Of a stretch of DNA of 64,000 nt, positions 1 to 11,857 are shown piece after piece. The DNA is taken from positions 17,327,200 through 17,391,199 of the forward strand of contig CM048843.1 of NCBI GenBank assembly GCA_026545765.1. Reading direction: 5' to 3'. The position numbers and the translations under genes were made by a program. The notes below the pieces were generated by a model. The model ran no database searches, had not been told where the DNA came from, and saw only the letters and a list, made by a program, of their open reading frames with translations. Position 1 is the first letter of the stretch, and each line of letters opens with the position of its first letter. This DNA is from Plantago major. Its lineage: Eukaryota; Streptophyta; Magnoliopsida; Lamiales; Plantaginaceae.

Positions 1-201
1 ATTATTTTCAGCAGAGGCCGAAACTGCAATCACCTCTTCAAGCTTTTGTTTTCGATGCCTTCACTTAAAAAACCACAATAAATTGCTAGAAGCTATAGAC
101 CTGTCCCCACCCCCCCCCCCCTCCCCCCGCCTTTGTCTTCCCACCCATTTCTCCATCAAATTTGTTATTTGCTTGCTATAAATATGTCGAAATTATTACA
201 G
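1..201 (+). other. Intron upstream of the first PP2C exon in view
   Basis: No coding sequence of the PP2C family is recognisable here. The stretch ends in a pyrimidine-rich tract and an AG at 200-201 directly before the coding exon, so it reads as an intron. A nearly pure C tract lies at about 106-128. Confidence 0.6.
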
Positions 202-1868
202 GAAGAATTTTGGACCGACCCAAGCAGGTCTATTGCTAAATCCTATGAGAGAACTGATCAGGCTATTCTCACTCACAATCCTGATCTGGGAAGAGGTGGA
301 TCAACAGCTGTGACTGCTATACTGATAAATTGCCGAACGCTGTGGGTAGCAAATGTTGGTGATTCTCGGGGTGTACTTTCCAGGAGAGGACAGGCTATAC
401 AGATGACTGTTGATCATGAGCCTAATACAGAGCGTGGTAGTATTGAAAACCGTGGTGGATTTGTCTCAAACATGCCAGGTACTGGTGCCTCAGTTTGATA
501 GCGTGTTTCTAAGTTCTTGTTTCTTTGTATCAATTCTCAAATAGTGGTCCCTTCAATTGGGAAGCGACTCCCTATGAAACCAGCTAATACTTGGCGGGTT
601 TTTTCCTCTTTTTATTTTGCACTTTTACTTGAATTTGATGACCGTTTCTTTTGATGATATGGATTCTTTTTTTGGTCAAAATGTATATAATATGTTTCTG
701 AACTGGTGTTGTCTTTTGGTCAAACCATTTTTGCCTGTCAAACACTCTCAATTACCTGGAGAGATTTTGGAAAGTAAATTACTTAAATAGCAATTGGCGA
801 GAGTTCTTGCCATAGTACATACTAAAATATGAGCTGTATTAATGAACCGACTTCTACAATTTTACTAAGTTACTGTATAAAGTTCAATGAGAGCTCTGCA
901 TTCTGCTCTTTAAGAGACTTTTAGTATCCCTAACTGCAGTCTTTGCCGTGATGTTTCTGAGATTCAACGTGTATATCTTTAATTTTATGGGCTTGAACTT
1001 TAAGTATGGATATATAGATGCTCATGCATATATTGAGAAGTTCATTTCCTCCTTTTGATCTTGAAATGCTTATATCTACAGGGTTCTTGGATCAAAATGG
1101 TAATTTGGTCTTTAATTGCACACTTTGATTATATTGAATGTATTGATTCTTAAAAATTCTCTTATGGTGGAATAGGCCGGACAATTTTCAAGGAGCATCA
1201 AAAAATTGGAAGAATGGATAACCCAGTTGGAGACTTATTTCGCGCATTAAATTAAAGCATAAATGGAGCCTTGTTTGTAATAATATCTAAAATGCATAAT
1301 CTATGCAGATCAAGTCTCGAACACAACAAAATGAAAGCGATCTTTGCCACTAGCTTCAAATCGATGTGCAAAAGCTCTTGTAGGCTTATATTGATCCTGT
1401 GTTTTTCTTTTTTCTCTTCCAGGAGATGTTGCCCGAGTGAATGGCCAACTGGCTGTTTCTCGTGCTTTTGGAGATAAGAATTTGAAGTCGCACCTGCGTA
1501 ATGACCCTGATGTAACAAGTGCTGAGATTGATAATGAGACTGATCTCTTAATTCTGGCCAGTGATGGGATATGGAAGGTTTTTCTCTTCCCTCACCGTTG
1601 TTTTCCCGTATCAAAGTTTCTTTGAATATTTGTTTAGTATTTTAAAAATAGAACATTTGATTACAAAAGTGCAAGATTTGAAGTTTTAAAGGAAATATAT
1701 AGAATGTTTAATCTATGCATCCAATTACCTCAGGTGATGTCTAATCAAGAGGCTGTAGATATCGCGATGAAGATTAAGGATCCCCTGAAGGCAGCCAAAC
1801 AGCTAGCATCCGAAGCAGTGAACCGTGAGAGTAAGGATGACATTTCATGCATTGTCATCCGCTTCTAG
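202..1868 (+). CDS. Protein phosphatase 2C, plant group F type (3' exons)
   Basis: This is the C-terminal part of a Mg/Mn-dependent Ser/Thr phosphatase of the PP2C (PPM) family; the start and the first catalytic Asp motif (DGH) lie before the window. Exons in view are 202-478, 1423-1577 and 1734-1868, all with GT-AG borders and continuous frame (the codon for Gly after NMP is split by the first intron). Visible PP2C motifs in order are GRGGSTAVTAILI, VANVGDSRG, DHEP, RGGFVSNMPGD, RVNGQLAVSRAFGD, LLILASDGIWKVM and ESKDDISCIVIRF, ending at TAG. The two late metal-binding Asp residues (in SDGIW and SKDDI) are present. The usual DSRAVLS reads DSRGVLS here. The order and spacing match small cytosolic/nuclear PP2Cs of the Arabidopsis PIA1/WIN2 type, which act in stress and defence signalling; that role is inferred from the family. 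Nothing suggests a pseudogene. Confidence 0.92.
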
Positions 1869-3117
1869 GGATAAAAGCGGAATGTTGTGATCTCTGTGCA
1901 GCTTTGTATATTAAGCTATTAGCAAATGCAACATGGTAGATTTTAGAGACTTTCAAAATCCATACAGAAGTTCAGTCCGCTCAGAGAGGTCGCGGGTAAT
2001 TTTTACTTTTCGCCCTCTGCGTAACTAAGATCAAAGCTGTTGTTATGTGGTTTTAAGTATTGTTTGATTTCTTGTTTGTGTAGATCTTCATCATTGGTTT
2101 ACTGTAATTTGCTTGGATGGATGTAATACTTAAACGTTTGGTTGTTTTGATACTGTGTTTTCGTGGTAGGATAAGTTCTTCTATGATGTATAAACTGGTA
2201 AAATGCAGCATCCTTATTACAATGGTTTTTAAAATTGCTCCAAATCTAGCTACAATAAGGGGGCAATATATTATGTTTATGTGAATGTGTGTTGTAGTAC
2301 AACACTTGGGAAATAACCCTCAACATTCCCCAAGTTCCTCACAAGTGAAATTCTTACTAGGATAAAATTGTTTCCCTTACATTCCCCAAGTTTATCATAA
2401 TGAAATTCTTAGAATAAATGTGTTTTTCCTAAATATTAGGAGTACTAAAAACTAACACCATCACTTTTCATTTTCACAACACCATCCCCAATTGGTTTTT
2501 CCTAATGGTACCATTAATCTCTGATAGAGAGTTGTGAAATCAACTCATATCGATATAGTGGGTATCGGGTGTGAATCAAACTCTCTTATACTACTGTTAT
2601 ACCATGATAGGATTTTATTTCGTAGGCTTCATTTGGTTTGAGGGAAAATGTGAAAAAATAAAAAAAAATATTTGTTTCCACCATTTGGTATTTTTCATGA
2701 AATTCTAGAAAGTTTATGAAAATCTTTATCAAATATACATATCTCCACAAAATAAGGGCCCCGTTTTCTTTTCTTTTCCTTTTTTTTTTTACTCACCAAA
2801 TGAGTCCTAAACCCTCTAGCTGGTAAATAGTTATGCAAGTAGTAATTTATAATCGAACTACGTATTTTGCACATTAGGGGTGCAATCATAGATTCATGTT
2901 GTTTATGTGTTGCTCTAGCTTGGAATTTTGATCACGATTCATGCTGATAATGTTGAAAATCTTTTTAAGTCCAACTGTCGGTCAAGTAGGATCTCTTTCG
3001 GTTCCCGTAGATAAGGTCGGGGCTTGGTCCGTTTTGGGCCAGTTTATCCTGGACAAATCAGTTACCCGAATGGCTTGGGACTCATGCTATTTATAGGCCT
3101 TGATTAGGAGACATTGC
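1869..3117. other. Intergenic, 3' UTR of PP2C then AT-rich DNA
   Basis: The first 200-300 bases are probably the PP2C 3' UTR. The rest is AT-rich without a coding signal. Two similar segments around 2310-2420 (sharing ACATTCCCCAAGTT and GAAATTCTTA) look like a diverged short direct repeat. Confidence 0.5.
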
Positions 3118-3722
3118 TTAGTGTGTGATTGGTTCAAAACCCATCTTGTTTGTAGTTAAACTTAAGTTTTGCACATTGCAAAGCCCATTCCAAAATGGTG
3201 TGTGTTTTGACCATATTTTGCATTGCTTGCTTGCAATTGTGAATTTGTATAATTTGTGTATTTTAATCAAAATGCAATGCTTGGTTCAAATTGAGTGTTG
3301 TCAAATTTGTGCATTTCTAAATGTGTATTCTCAACCACTTTATGTTAAATAACCATGTCACCCTTGCTTTTACACCTAATTTAACAATGCTTGGTTGTAA
3401 TGCATCTTAAAATGCGTTTTGCTTGTAAACACTTCCCTCCAAAAAATTTGACATGGTCCATTTTCCCGTCCATTTTCCCACCATTTTTCCTCTAATTTCC
3501 CCGCCATTTAAAAAGTATATGGAAAAAAGTTCATGACACAAGATCATATCAACAAACACCCCCTTTGATTCATTAGACTTGATAATTGATGAAGGAACAA
3601 AAAGCTTGTTCTTCACTACATAATGGACATATTAAGTAAAGCATAATCGTAATTTAGAACTCAATAGATAAATGTAAAATGAGGGGGTGAATTGTTGCGC
3701 CCGAGACATTCCGAGGTTACTT

Positions 3723-4001
3723 TCATGGCTGCTTCTTCCCAAAATTGGGCAGCAACTTTTCGTACAAGCCCTTGGTAGAGTTCTTAACTACACCAACACT
3801 TGAAGTGGCATGATGACTTGCGGATTTCTCGGTCGTAGTACTCGAACATGTTGCACGAATTGGAGAGTCCATAGTTGAGGCGGGGTGGTGGAAATGAGTG
3901 GTTGTGAAAGTTAGCTCTAGTGGTGAGTCGTCCGACTCACTCTCATTTTCTTCAGGGGACTCAGCGATGAATGGTGGATAGTCATAGAAAATAATTTCCA
4001 T
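3723..4001 (-). CDS. Small ORF of unknown function, acidic N-terminal half
   Basis: A 92-residue ORF with an ATG start. The N-terminal part is acidic and Ser-rich (SPEENESESDDSPLE); the rest is Ser/Thr/His-rich, and the C-terminus is basic (LPNFGKKQP). I recognise no domain. It lies on the same strand as the B3 exons (4428-4934) and could be a downstream exon of that broken gene or a chance ORF. Confidence 0.25.
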   Translation of the reverse strand: MEIIFYDYPPFIAESPEENESESDDSPLELTFTTTHFHHPASTMDSPIRATCSSTTTEKSASHHATSSVGVVKNSTKGLYEKLLPNFGKKQP

Positions 4002-4427
4002 GTCAATGAATAAATGAATTAGTAGGAGAAGGTCAGATATGTGAGAAGTACAAGTTAATGTCTAAGTTTAAATGTTTCAGGTAAATAGTCTTCCATCCTA
4101 TTATTAGGCTTAGGTTATGAATGAGCACATAAATTATGAACATCTTTATAATATCTAGGCAATTAATGATTATAGGAAAATGTAGACATTGATTAAGCAT
4201 TTTAACTAAGCAGCATACCCAACAAATACAGTAGTAGAAGGCTTACAAAAGATGACTTCAAGAACATAATAGTCCTTCCAAACAACATAATAGTCCTTCC
4301 AGTTTAACTAAGCAGCATACCCAACAAAAGATGACATTCAAGTGACGAAGTTCAAAACGACAGTAAAAGCAACAAAGTACGTTAAATTACGCGAGAATTC
4401 ATTCGAAATACAAACCGATGGCATTAA

Positions 4428-4934
4428 TCATTCATCCTCCTTGAATATGTAGACATTCCAAACAGTTCGGTCCCTTGCATCCACTTCGAACACCAAGACG
4501 TCTCCGAAATCCAATCCTTTGTCAAATACAAACTCCTTCCATCATGAAATAACTCTTCCAAGGTCTCCATACATTTTTGTGACAATTGGTGTGTCATCAC
4601 GACCTACTCTCAAAGTTATATCTTTCACATTATCCAGAATCTCTGTCTTAGCAAAGGAGTTGGGAATTGCCTGCCGTATAACCAAACAAGCAATGAAGTC
4701 GAAGTTCAACAAAGGCATCAGTTGGCACTAGTAATAGTGTTAAGATATAGTAGGTTCATATTACCACATTGAATGGATAATGTACATAAGTCCATTGCAT
4801 GATTATCTTGCAGTTGACTCCAGAATATTCAATTTGGCTAGGTCTCATCCAAGCAGTAGAGTCGTTAGGCCGTATTGCTTTTTCCTTCCGAACTCGCTTT
4901 GTTGACCAGCTGGAACTCCCAACTTTTTCCTTCC
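4428..4934 (-). pseudogene. B3-domain (REM-like) DNA-binding protein, broken
   Basis: Two exons on the minus strand can be read. Exon 4934-4765 starts after TTAG and ends at a GT donor; it encodes a basic leader (STKRVRKEK) and then VNCKIIMQWTYVHYPFNV. Exon 4670-4428 follows an AG and encodes AIPNSFAKTEILDNVKDITL, then GWKEFV-like WKEFVFDKGLDFGDVLVFEV and VWNVYIFKEDE with a stop. This order (IPxxFA, then WKxFVxxxxLxxGDxLVFE) is the hallmark of the plant B3 fold that binds DNA, as in REM/VRN1-type nuclear proteins. A TGA stands in frame just before WKEFV, where the family has Gly (GWKEFV), so the reading frame is cut within the domain by what looks like a single GGA-to-TGA change. No clear first exon was found upstream. 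It lies inside the presumed PIF-like element and may be a captured gene fragment. Confidence 0.65.
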
Positions 4935-5828
4935 CTAATAATGATGTATAAGTTAGTTACGATCTGAACTTGGAACATTAGTCAAAGGAATTTCAAGCGT
5001 GGCATGAAAAGTTATATAACTTTATAGAATGTTCAATTCATTGTAAGGAAATGTACGGTTGAAGCACGATAAGTAGGCTAGCATAACTTTTTGGAAACAT
5101 AAAGTAATGACAAAGATTTACTGAAATGTGCACTTTTAATTATCAACGTTGCCACATCAAAATTCAGTATTAGTCTGTTTAAAGCTAATTCTACTTGATT
5201 ATTTGAGTATAACAGATTGTTAAAGTTACATTCATATACACAACTTCCAATTACCAATTACGTAGGATCATTTGAACAGAGTCCTGGTCCTCCTGGATGT
5301 GAACAAATTAAATCCATTGTAAAGTTAATGTAAATAGATGGAAAATGACACTTCAATTCAAAATGACACTACAATTCAGAACGATAATTTTTAAAACAAT
5401 AAAAAACAGTTTGTTTTTAATTAAGATCTATCATAAAGATGTACTTGTATTTCCTGCAAGACGTAAACATTTCAGATTATTAAAAGAATGGAATTTAATA
5501 GGAAGTTTTAAACCTTTCGGGATAACCTCTTTGACGAAGAAGCAATTATTGAAGAACTACAGTAGACAGTGGAGGTAGAAGAAGCAGCTCACGTTCAATG
5601 GCTGAAAAGAAGCTTTCCCTCCAATGGAACAATGGGAGGGAAATGGGTTTGTGGTTTTATAAGAGGTTACTAGGGTTTTGGGGTTAATTTTGGTTTTTCA
5701 AGTGGGAATTTAGGGACAATATTGTCTTTTCATGTGTGGCAAATGTGTATTTCAAAACACTCAAATGGAGGTGTTTCAAAATACCTATCCTAGGTAGGTA
5801 TTTCAAAACACTCAAATAGAGGTGTTTT

Positions 5829-5841
5829 AAAACACGGCCCT
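5829..5841. repeat. Left target-site duplication of the LINE
   Basis: AAAACACGGCCCT, identical to 10841-10853 at the other end of the LINE. The outer A residues merge with the poly-A tail on the right side, so the true length is 9-13 bp. Confidence 0.85.
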
Positions 5842-5846
5842 ACACA

Positions 5847-7276
5847 ATGGCGAAAAAAGAAGATAACTCAGTCGGTGGATCCGGCTGCCAAACGACCAGT
5901 CGGGCGTCCCCGCAAAACATAGGTGCCCCCTGCGTCGTCTTCCTCTCCTTCTTCGTCAAGAGGAACTCCGGATGTCTGTCAGAGCGATCCCCCTCTCCTG
6001 CCTTACAAACTGCCCTAGATTCCCAAATTCAACTGGAGAAGATTTTGGATTCAACATCTGCGGCCAAGGTTACGCAGGAGGGTATGGAGGATGAGCAAAC
6101 TGATTTGTCGGTTGGCGATGATCCTGTAGCGGCTACATCGTCAGACCAATCTAAAGAGCCTACTGATTCGACACCAACCTTACCTGAGGCAAATAAGACT
6201 GCCTGGGTTGACATTATTCGTGGCAATCGAGCATTTGATAGGGGTATGAGCATTGATTACTGCCCTCCGCAGGTGGTGGAAGGTGAGATAGATGTGGAAA
6301 TTGAAGATGAAGATATTGCATCTGAATTGGAATTCTGGAAAAATTCGCTAATAATGTACGTTGCGGACAATTCTCTTTCGATGAATGCGGTGAAGAACTT
6401 CATGATTAAGGTCTGGAATTATATTGCCCTACCTGAACTATACTATAATGAGGATGGATATTTCATAATCAGGTTTCAATCGAACGATGATAAAGACAAG
6501 ATTGAGAATAGTGGACCGTTTTACATATATGGACGACCTATGATATTAAGAGCATGGACCCGAAATTTCGAATTGAAGGAGGATATGTTGCGCATTGCAC
6601 AGATTTGGGTGAAGTTCCCACAACTACCATTGTACCTTTGAGGGGCGAAGAGTCTGAGTAAGATTGCTAGCGTTATTGGAGAACCAATGTTTACTAACGA
6701 ATGCACGGCTAAGAAACTGAGAGTGTCTTATGCGCGGATTCTGATTAAGTCGACATTACTCAGGAACTTAGAAAATATATTATGATTAAGGATAAGCAAG
6801 GCAACATGACAAAGCAAGCAGTGGAGTACGAGTGGCAACCTCTCTTCTGCCAAAAGTGCCAATGTATGGGGCATGTTTGTAGTGCGGGAAGGACAAACCA
6901 AAGTGCTAATGGAGGACAACAACTCAACCGTACTCAGACGAAGGTTGCTATAGCGAATAAAGGCCAACAAAAATTCTGAAAACCAAGACAACAGCAGCGG
7001 TACTTAGCACATACTAATAGACCTAATAATGTGCGGATTGTGACGCAGACGCGAGTCTTGAGGGATAAGGATGCAGGACCTTCAAATGTGATTCAGCAGG
7101 ATGAAGATGCGGAGGGGTGGTCTACTGTCCCGCATAGACATCACTCACCAGGACACAGTCCAAGACAGAATTTACCGGATGAAGGTTTTGTGGATCCAGT
7201 GGTCACCTCTAATGGTTTTGCTTCGCTTGAGCTTGGAACTAGCTCAGGGGAGGATCAAAACCAGGATATATGTTAG
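5847..7276 (+). pseudogene. LINE ORF1: DUF4283-type RNA-binding protein, broken
   Basis: The ORF1 protein coats LINE RNA. It starts MAKKEDN at 5847. A basic AT-hook-like segment (KRPVGRPRK) is readable in a different frame near 5888-5920, showing an early frameshift. The DUF4283 region follows (SLIMYVADNSLSMNAVKNFM to RIAQIWVKFPQLPLYL) and is cut by a TGA near 6640. The next part continues (AKSLSKIASVIGEPMFTNEC), shifts frame, and gives a zinc-knuckle relic CQKCQCMGHVC whose last Cys is not clear. The tail (EGWSTVPHRHHSPGHSPRQN) ends at 7276, overlapping the ORF2 start by 7 bases. Such an overlap is usual for two-ORF plant LINEs. Confidence 0.75.
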
Positions 7277-10200
7277 CCTGGAATGTCAGGGGTCTAAACA
7301 AGGTCGCTAAGCATAAGGAGATCGACTCCCGTCTCCTGGATTGGAATGTAAGTATAGCGGGCCTATTAGAGACAAGAGTAAAAGAGGAGAATAAACTTCG
7401 AATCCAACAACGTTTAGGTAAGCGATGGAATGTTTTTGATAATTATTCGGCTCATATTCTTGGCTGGGTGTTATGGGATCCGAGTCGAGTAAAAGTTGAT
7501 CTCATCAGGTGTACATACCAGCTTATTCAAAATATTATGATCTATTATTTATGAAGAATAGCAGCATTTCCCACGCACTTTCTACATCCGGAATAGCCTG
7601 GCCCTAGAAAGTCGCATTTTGTGTCTATTGCCGGTGGTTTGATACGGATGGTGTAGGTAGGGGTCTTGTTACTTTTATCTATGCTCACAACCAGCTTCAC
7701 AATCGGATCCAACTTTGGCAGGACTTAGTAAACTTGGCTACTAGCATACCAGAACCTTGGGTCTGCGTTGGAGACTTTAACAATGTCCTTCGACCAGGGG
7801 ATCGAATTGGAGGTAATCCTGTCCTCAATCATGAGTATAAAGATATGGTCGACATGATAGATGAGAGTGGGCTATTTGAGATAAATATGGTGGGAGATCG
7901 CTTTACATGGTCTAATAAGCATGAACATGGCATCATCTATTCATGTATCGATCGAGCGTTGGGTAATGCGGAGTGGTTCCAGGTAAATCCTAATGTTGAC
8001 ATTGAAGTGCTAACACCGGGACTTTCTAATCATTCCCCGTTATGCTTCCGGAATTTTATTAATTTCCAAGTTAAGAGGTCGGGCTTCAAGTTTATTAATT
8101 TTGTCTCTAACTTTGATGATTTTTAGTCCACTGTGATGAACTCTTGGCGGCGTACCGGACCAGTATGGGCCCAAAACCGGCTATGGAAGAATCTTAAACA
8201 ACTTCAACCTGCTATGCGTAGATTGAATAAGAGAATTTATGGGGCTAGCCAACAGATTACTACTCTGCGGGACCGGCTACAGCTGTTCCAGGACAAACTG
8301 AAGCAAGACAGATTCGACCATCAGATGATTTGTGATGTGAAGACTGCAACGACTGAACTGGAATACTGGATTGACGTGGAAGAACAAGTGTTGCGTCAGA
8401 ATCAAAAGCTGATTGGATTAAGATGGGAGATGGAAACACTTCTTTTTTTCACGCACAGGTGAAGGAAAAGAATAAGCGTGTGGGGCTTCGAACACTTGAG
8501 ACAGAGACGGGCACTATCCTAACCCGAGCTACGGAGATAGAAACTGAAATCTTATCCTTTTATTCGAACCTGGTGAGATAGAGTACTAGTCGACGTGATG
8601 GTTTAAACTTGAGTTTCATTCGGGAAGGTCGGCAGATTGGTCAAAGAGATAGGGAATTTCTAACACAATCTACCACCCGTGAGGAGATTGATTTAGCGCT
8701 AAAGGATATCGGGGATTTGAAATCCCCAGGAATTGATGGCTTCAATGCATTCTTCTTTAAGAAAACTTGGAACATGATAAGGATGGATGTCTATGCGGCT
8801 GTTCTGGACTTCTTCGAGAATGATCGACTCTATCCTGCTCTAAATTGTACCCTAGTTACTCTTATTCCGAAAACTGCTGAGGCGGGGAAGGTGAGTGAAA
8901 TGAGACCAATTGCTTGTTGCACGACGGTGTATAAAATTATATCGAAGATCCTCACAGCAAGATTAGGGAAGGTGATTAATACGGTTGTAGGGGAGGCTCA
9001 ATCCGCTTTTCTACCGGGACGGGTCATTCAGGATAATATTCTATTGGCTCAGGAACTGGTTCGAGGTTACAACCGGAAAGGTATTTCACCAAGGTGCATG
9101 ATACAGATGGACATGCATAAGGCTTATGACACAGTAGAATGGAGAGCACTGGAGGGAATTTTGAAAGAATTGGGGTTCCTTGCTCAATTTGTTCGCTGGA
9201 TTATGTGTTGTGTTACGACGGTGTCTTACAGATATTTGATTAATGGTGTGCCATCGAACTTGCTCAAGGCTCGTAGGGGATTGAGGCAGGGTGACCCCTT
9301 ATCACCGTATCTGTTCGTGCTCATCATGGAATACCTCAATCGGAGCCTGCAAAGTTTGAGATCAATCCCTGACTTTAACTTCCACCCAAAGTGTGAAACG
9401 TTACATATTATGCATCTATGCTTTGCGGATGACCTTATGCTCTTTATGCGAGGAGATATCCAATCGGTACAGCTTATTATGGAAAAATTTCATCACTTCG
9501 CTGTTGCTACAGGTTTGCGAGCCAACACCCAGAAAACTCGTGTTTACTGTGGAGGTGTACCAATCTCGATCAGAACCCAGATCCTGGCTGCAACGAAGTT
9601 TCAGGTGGGAACCTTGCCGGTGCGCTACTTAGGGGTTCCGTTGACGCATAAAAAGCTCACAGTAAGCCAATACCATCCCCTTATTGACCGCATATTGGGA
9701 AGGATAAAACACTGGACAACTCAATTATTGAGCTATGCCGGGAGAGAACAGTTAATACGCAACGTCATCACTTCAATTTCAGCTTACTGGTTGCAAGTGT
9801 TTCCCTTTCCGCAGAAAGTCCCGGATCATATTCAGCGCATCTGCCGTGTTTTCTTGTGGAGTGGCACAGATGGCAATTGCCAGAAGGCCCTTATATCGTG
9901 GAACTAGGTGTGTGCTCCTAGAAGCTGTGGGGGACTTAATATCATCTCTTTACCAGAATGGAACAAAGCTCTTATATATAGCGAAACTCTTATGGAAGAT
10001 TCAATTAAAAGCGGATTCACTTTGGGTTTGGGTGGATCCATAGTTACTACATAAAGAATGCTTCAGCGGGTGAGTGGACTATCCCTATTACCAGCTCATC
10101 GATTCTTAAAGTCATTACGAAGGTGCTTGACTATCTGAGATAGTCCGGAATGGCAAGAGCAAAAGGTTAGACACAGGTTTTCGGTGAGCACAATCTACAA

Positions 10201-10723
10201 CTTCTTTTGGAGCTGTCCGGAAAAGGTTGAATGGAGAGACTTAGTCCTTAGAAATCCAGCTAGACCTAAAGCAATCTTCATATTGTGGCTGACCCTTCAT
10301 AGACGATTAGCAACGAAGGACCAATTGGCATTCTTCGGCATTGATACGGATGGAAAGTGTGCTTTTTGTGATGAGGATGAGACTCTGGATCATCTCTTCT
10401 TTAACTGTTCCAAAACATATGAGATTATTCGGTGTGGACTGCAATGGATGTCAATAGCACATCCCCCGATATCGAACTGGCAGAATTTACTAGCCTGGTT
10501 ATGCGCTTGGGTGAAAAGGAAGGGAGGTATGGCATATGTTTTTCGGGCACTAATTGCGGAAGTGGTCTACCACATTTGGTGTGCGCGGAACAATAAGTTA
10601 TTTCAGCAAAGAAATCTGGACGTCCAAGCTACTATGACTTCGATTGCACAGAGTCTCAAACTCAGATGCAGCACAAGCGAGCGTATATGCTCGAATCCCA
10701 TTTTAGATGCTTTATTAACTTAG
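7270..10723 (+). pseudogene. LINE ORF2: endonuclease, reverse transcriptase, zf-RVT, broken
   Basis: ORF2 nicks target DNA and copies LINE RNA from the nick. The APE-type endonuclease starts MLAWNVRGLNK at 7270; LLETRV supplies the catalytic Glu and VGDFNNVL the Asp/Asn pair, but the usual SDHSPL reads LSNHSPL, so one catalytic Asp is Asn. The reverse transcriptase spans about 8690-9907: KSPGIDGFN, LIPKTAEAGKVSEMRPIACC, AQSAFLPGRVIQDN, MDMHKAYDTVEW, GLRQGDPLSPYLF, then the FADDLMLF active site and LPVRYLGVPL. A zinc-binding RVT domain follows at about 10180-10720 (RNPARPKAIFILWLTLHRRL, CAFCDEDETLDHLFFNC). Stops or frame changes interrupt the chain near 7551, 8126, 8462, 9907 and 10040. The reverse transcriptase core itself is one long open stretch of about 430 codons. 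Confidence 0.85.
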
Positions 10724-10840
10724 TTTTTGTCTAGTTATTTCATTGTCTATTTAGTAGAGTCAGGTGTTGGGCTTGGATACTGATCAGCCCTTAAATGTAA
10801 AACATTAATTGGAGTAATAAGACTTGTTCTTCGTTCCAAA

Positions 10841-10853
10841 AAAACACGGCCCT
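10841..10853. repeat. Right target-site duplication of the LINE
   Basis: AAAACACGGCCCT directly after the element end, identical to 5829-5841. Confidence 0.85.
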
Positions 10854-10970
10854 CAAATTATTCGGGCTTTGCAAATTCAAAACACACACACCAAAATAAC
10901 AACCAAGCATAGCAAAATAATGGGTCAAACATTAAAATACACACAAAACACCAAACCAATCACTACCTTA

Positions 10971-11857
10971 GTAAAATCCGGAGTCATCTCCCAGTGATGT
11001 TTAGATACCCCAATTATACCGTTATCCCATATTTACTCGTTAAGCTATCTTTTACCATCTTGTCTTATTTTAATATTGTTAAGTTCAAACAATGAGGAAT
11101 ATGCAACAATGACAGTAAACAATAATCGAACAAACAATGTACCAAAACCAGAAAGCCAGAGACACAAGATTTAACGTGGTTCGGCAATGCCTACGTCCAC
11201 GGAGATCAACCAACAATCTTTATTGATACTTAGGTTACAACCACACGACGTGACAAGAATAATTCCACATCAAAGATAAGAGCAACCTAATATGCTATTC
11301 TCCGAAGTATTATTCTAACTTCCTATCAATCTTCTACTGTTGATATTCTAGTTTGATCTGATATGATCTATGAAACAAACAAGCTCCCATGACTATAGAG
11401 AACTCAACTACCAAATCCTACTAGAACAAGAAAACTAATTACTAATCCTTCTAGCACAAGAAAACTAATTTAGGTAACCTTCTTGTATAGGAAACCGCCT
11501 AGAATTCCTTCTAGAATCAGGAAACTGAATTAGTTAAATGCTTAACTAATTCTTCAGCTTTCCATATCTTGGATTTGATCACCACCGTTGAGATTTTCAT
11601 ATTTAATTTAGGCCATTCAACGATCAATATCATTATTGAGTTAAAACTTTCAGAAATATCCTCTCAACAACTGGGTCCCTGGAACCCGCTCGTGTCTATG
11701 GCCTATATATTCTTAAATATGTGTATTGATTTGCCACACCCTCGGGGTATTCTTATATATGTGTATTGATTTGCCCCCTCGGGAGTATATTCTTAAATCT
11801 CGAGAGTCTTTGTTATGGACTATATATATATATGAGAAATTGAATTCAATTTTGAGT
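10971..11857. other. Intergenic with repeat relics
   Basis: No gene seen. At 11160-11260 a segment with GATTTAACGTGGTTCGGC and CCTACGTCCACGG resembles a motif common in plant dispersed repeats. At about 11703-11810 a block with TATTCTTAAATATGTGTATT and GATTTGCC is tandemly repeated about two and a half times with small changes, followed by a TA-rich run. Confidence 0.4.

Larger units (their letters stand above)
5842..10840 (+). mobile_element. L1-type plant LINE, near full length, decayed
   Basis: A non-LTR retrotransposon on the plus strand bounded by a perfect 13-bp target duplication (5829-5841 and 10841-10853). It holds ORF1 (5847-7276, nucleic-acid-binding) and ORF2 (7270-10723, endonuclease, reverse transcriptase, C-terminal zinc-binding domain), then about 115 bp of 3' UTR and a very short A tail. 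Only about five bases precede the ORF1 start, so the 5' UTR is missing or very short. Frames are broken at several places in both ORFs, so it is not autonomous now. The perfect duplication suggests a moderate age; many neutral changes would have blurred it. It sits in the presumed PIF-like element and therefore arrived later. Confidence 0.9.
3121..10967. mobile_element. PIF/Harbinger-like DNA element, LINE-interrupted
   Basis: The left end reads GTGTGTGATTGGTTC after TTA (3118-3120). The right end, read on the other strand, is GGTAGTGATTGGTTT, also flanked by TTA (10968-10970). Eleven of fifteen bases agree, with a GTGATTGGTT core, and a 3-bp TTA/TAA duplication is the rule for PIF/Harbinger and Tourist elements. 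Subterminal DNA on both sides is rich in CAAAACAC and TTGCAAAGCCC-type motifs, as often in that family. Without the 5-kb LINE and its duplication the element would be about 2.8 kb. No DDE transposase is recognisable; instead it carries B3-domain exons on the minus strand. It could be a non-autonomous element that captured a host gene, or the ends could be a chance pairing of two MITEs. Confidence 0.45.

Noticed and set aside
106-128. Poly-C tract considered as a functional element
   Set aside because: A simple low-complexity run inside an intron; no further support.
11160-11260. GTGGTTCGGC segment considered as a tRNA-like or SINE head
   Set aside because: No A and B box pair or clover-leaf could be traced; noted only as dispersed-repeat-like.
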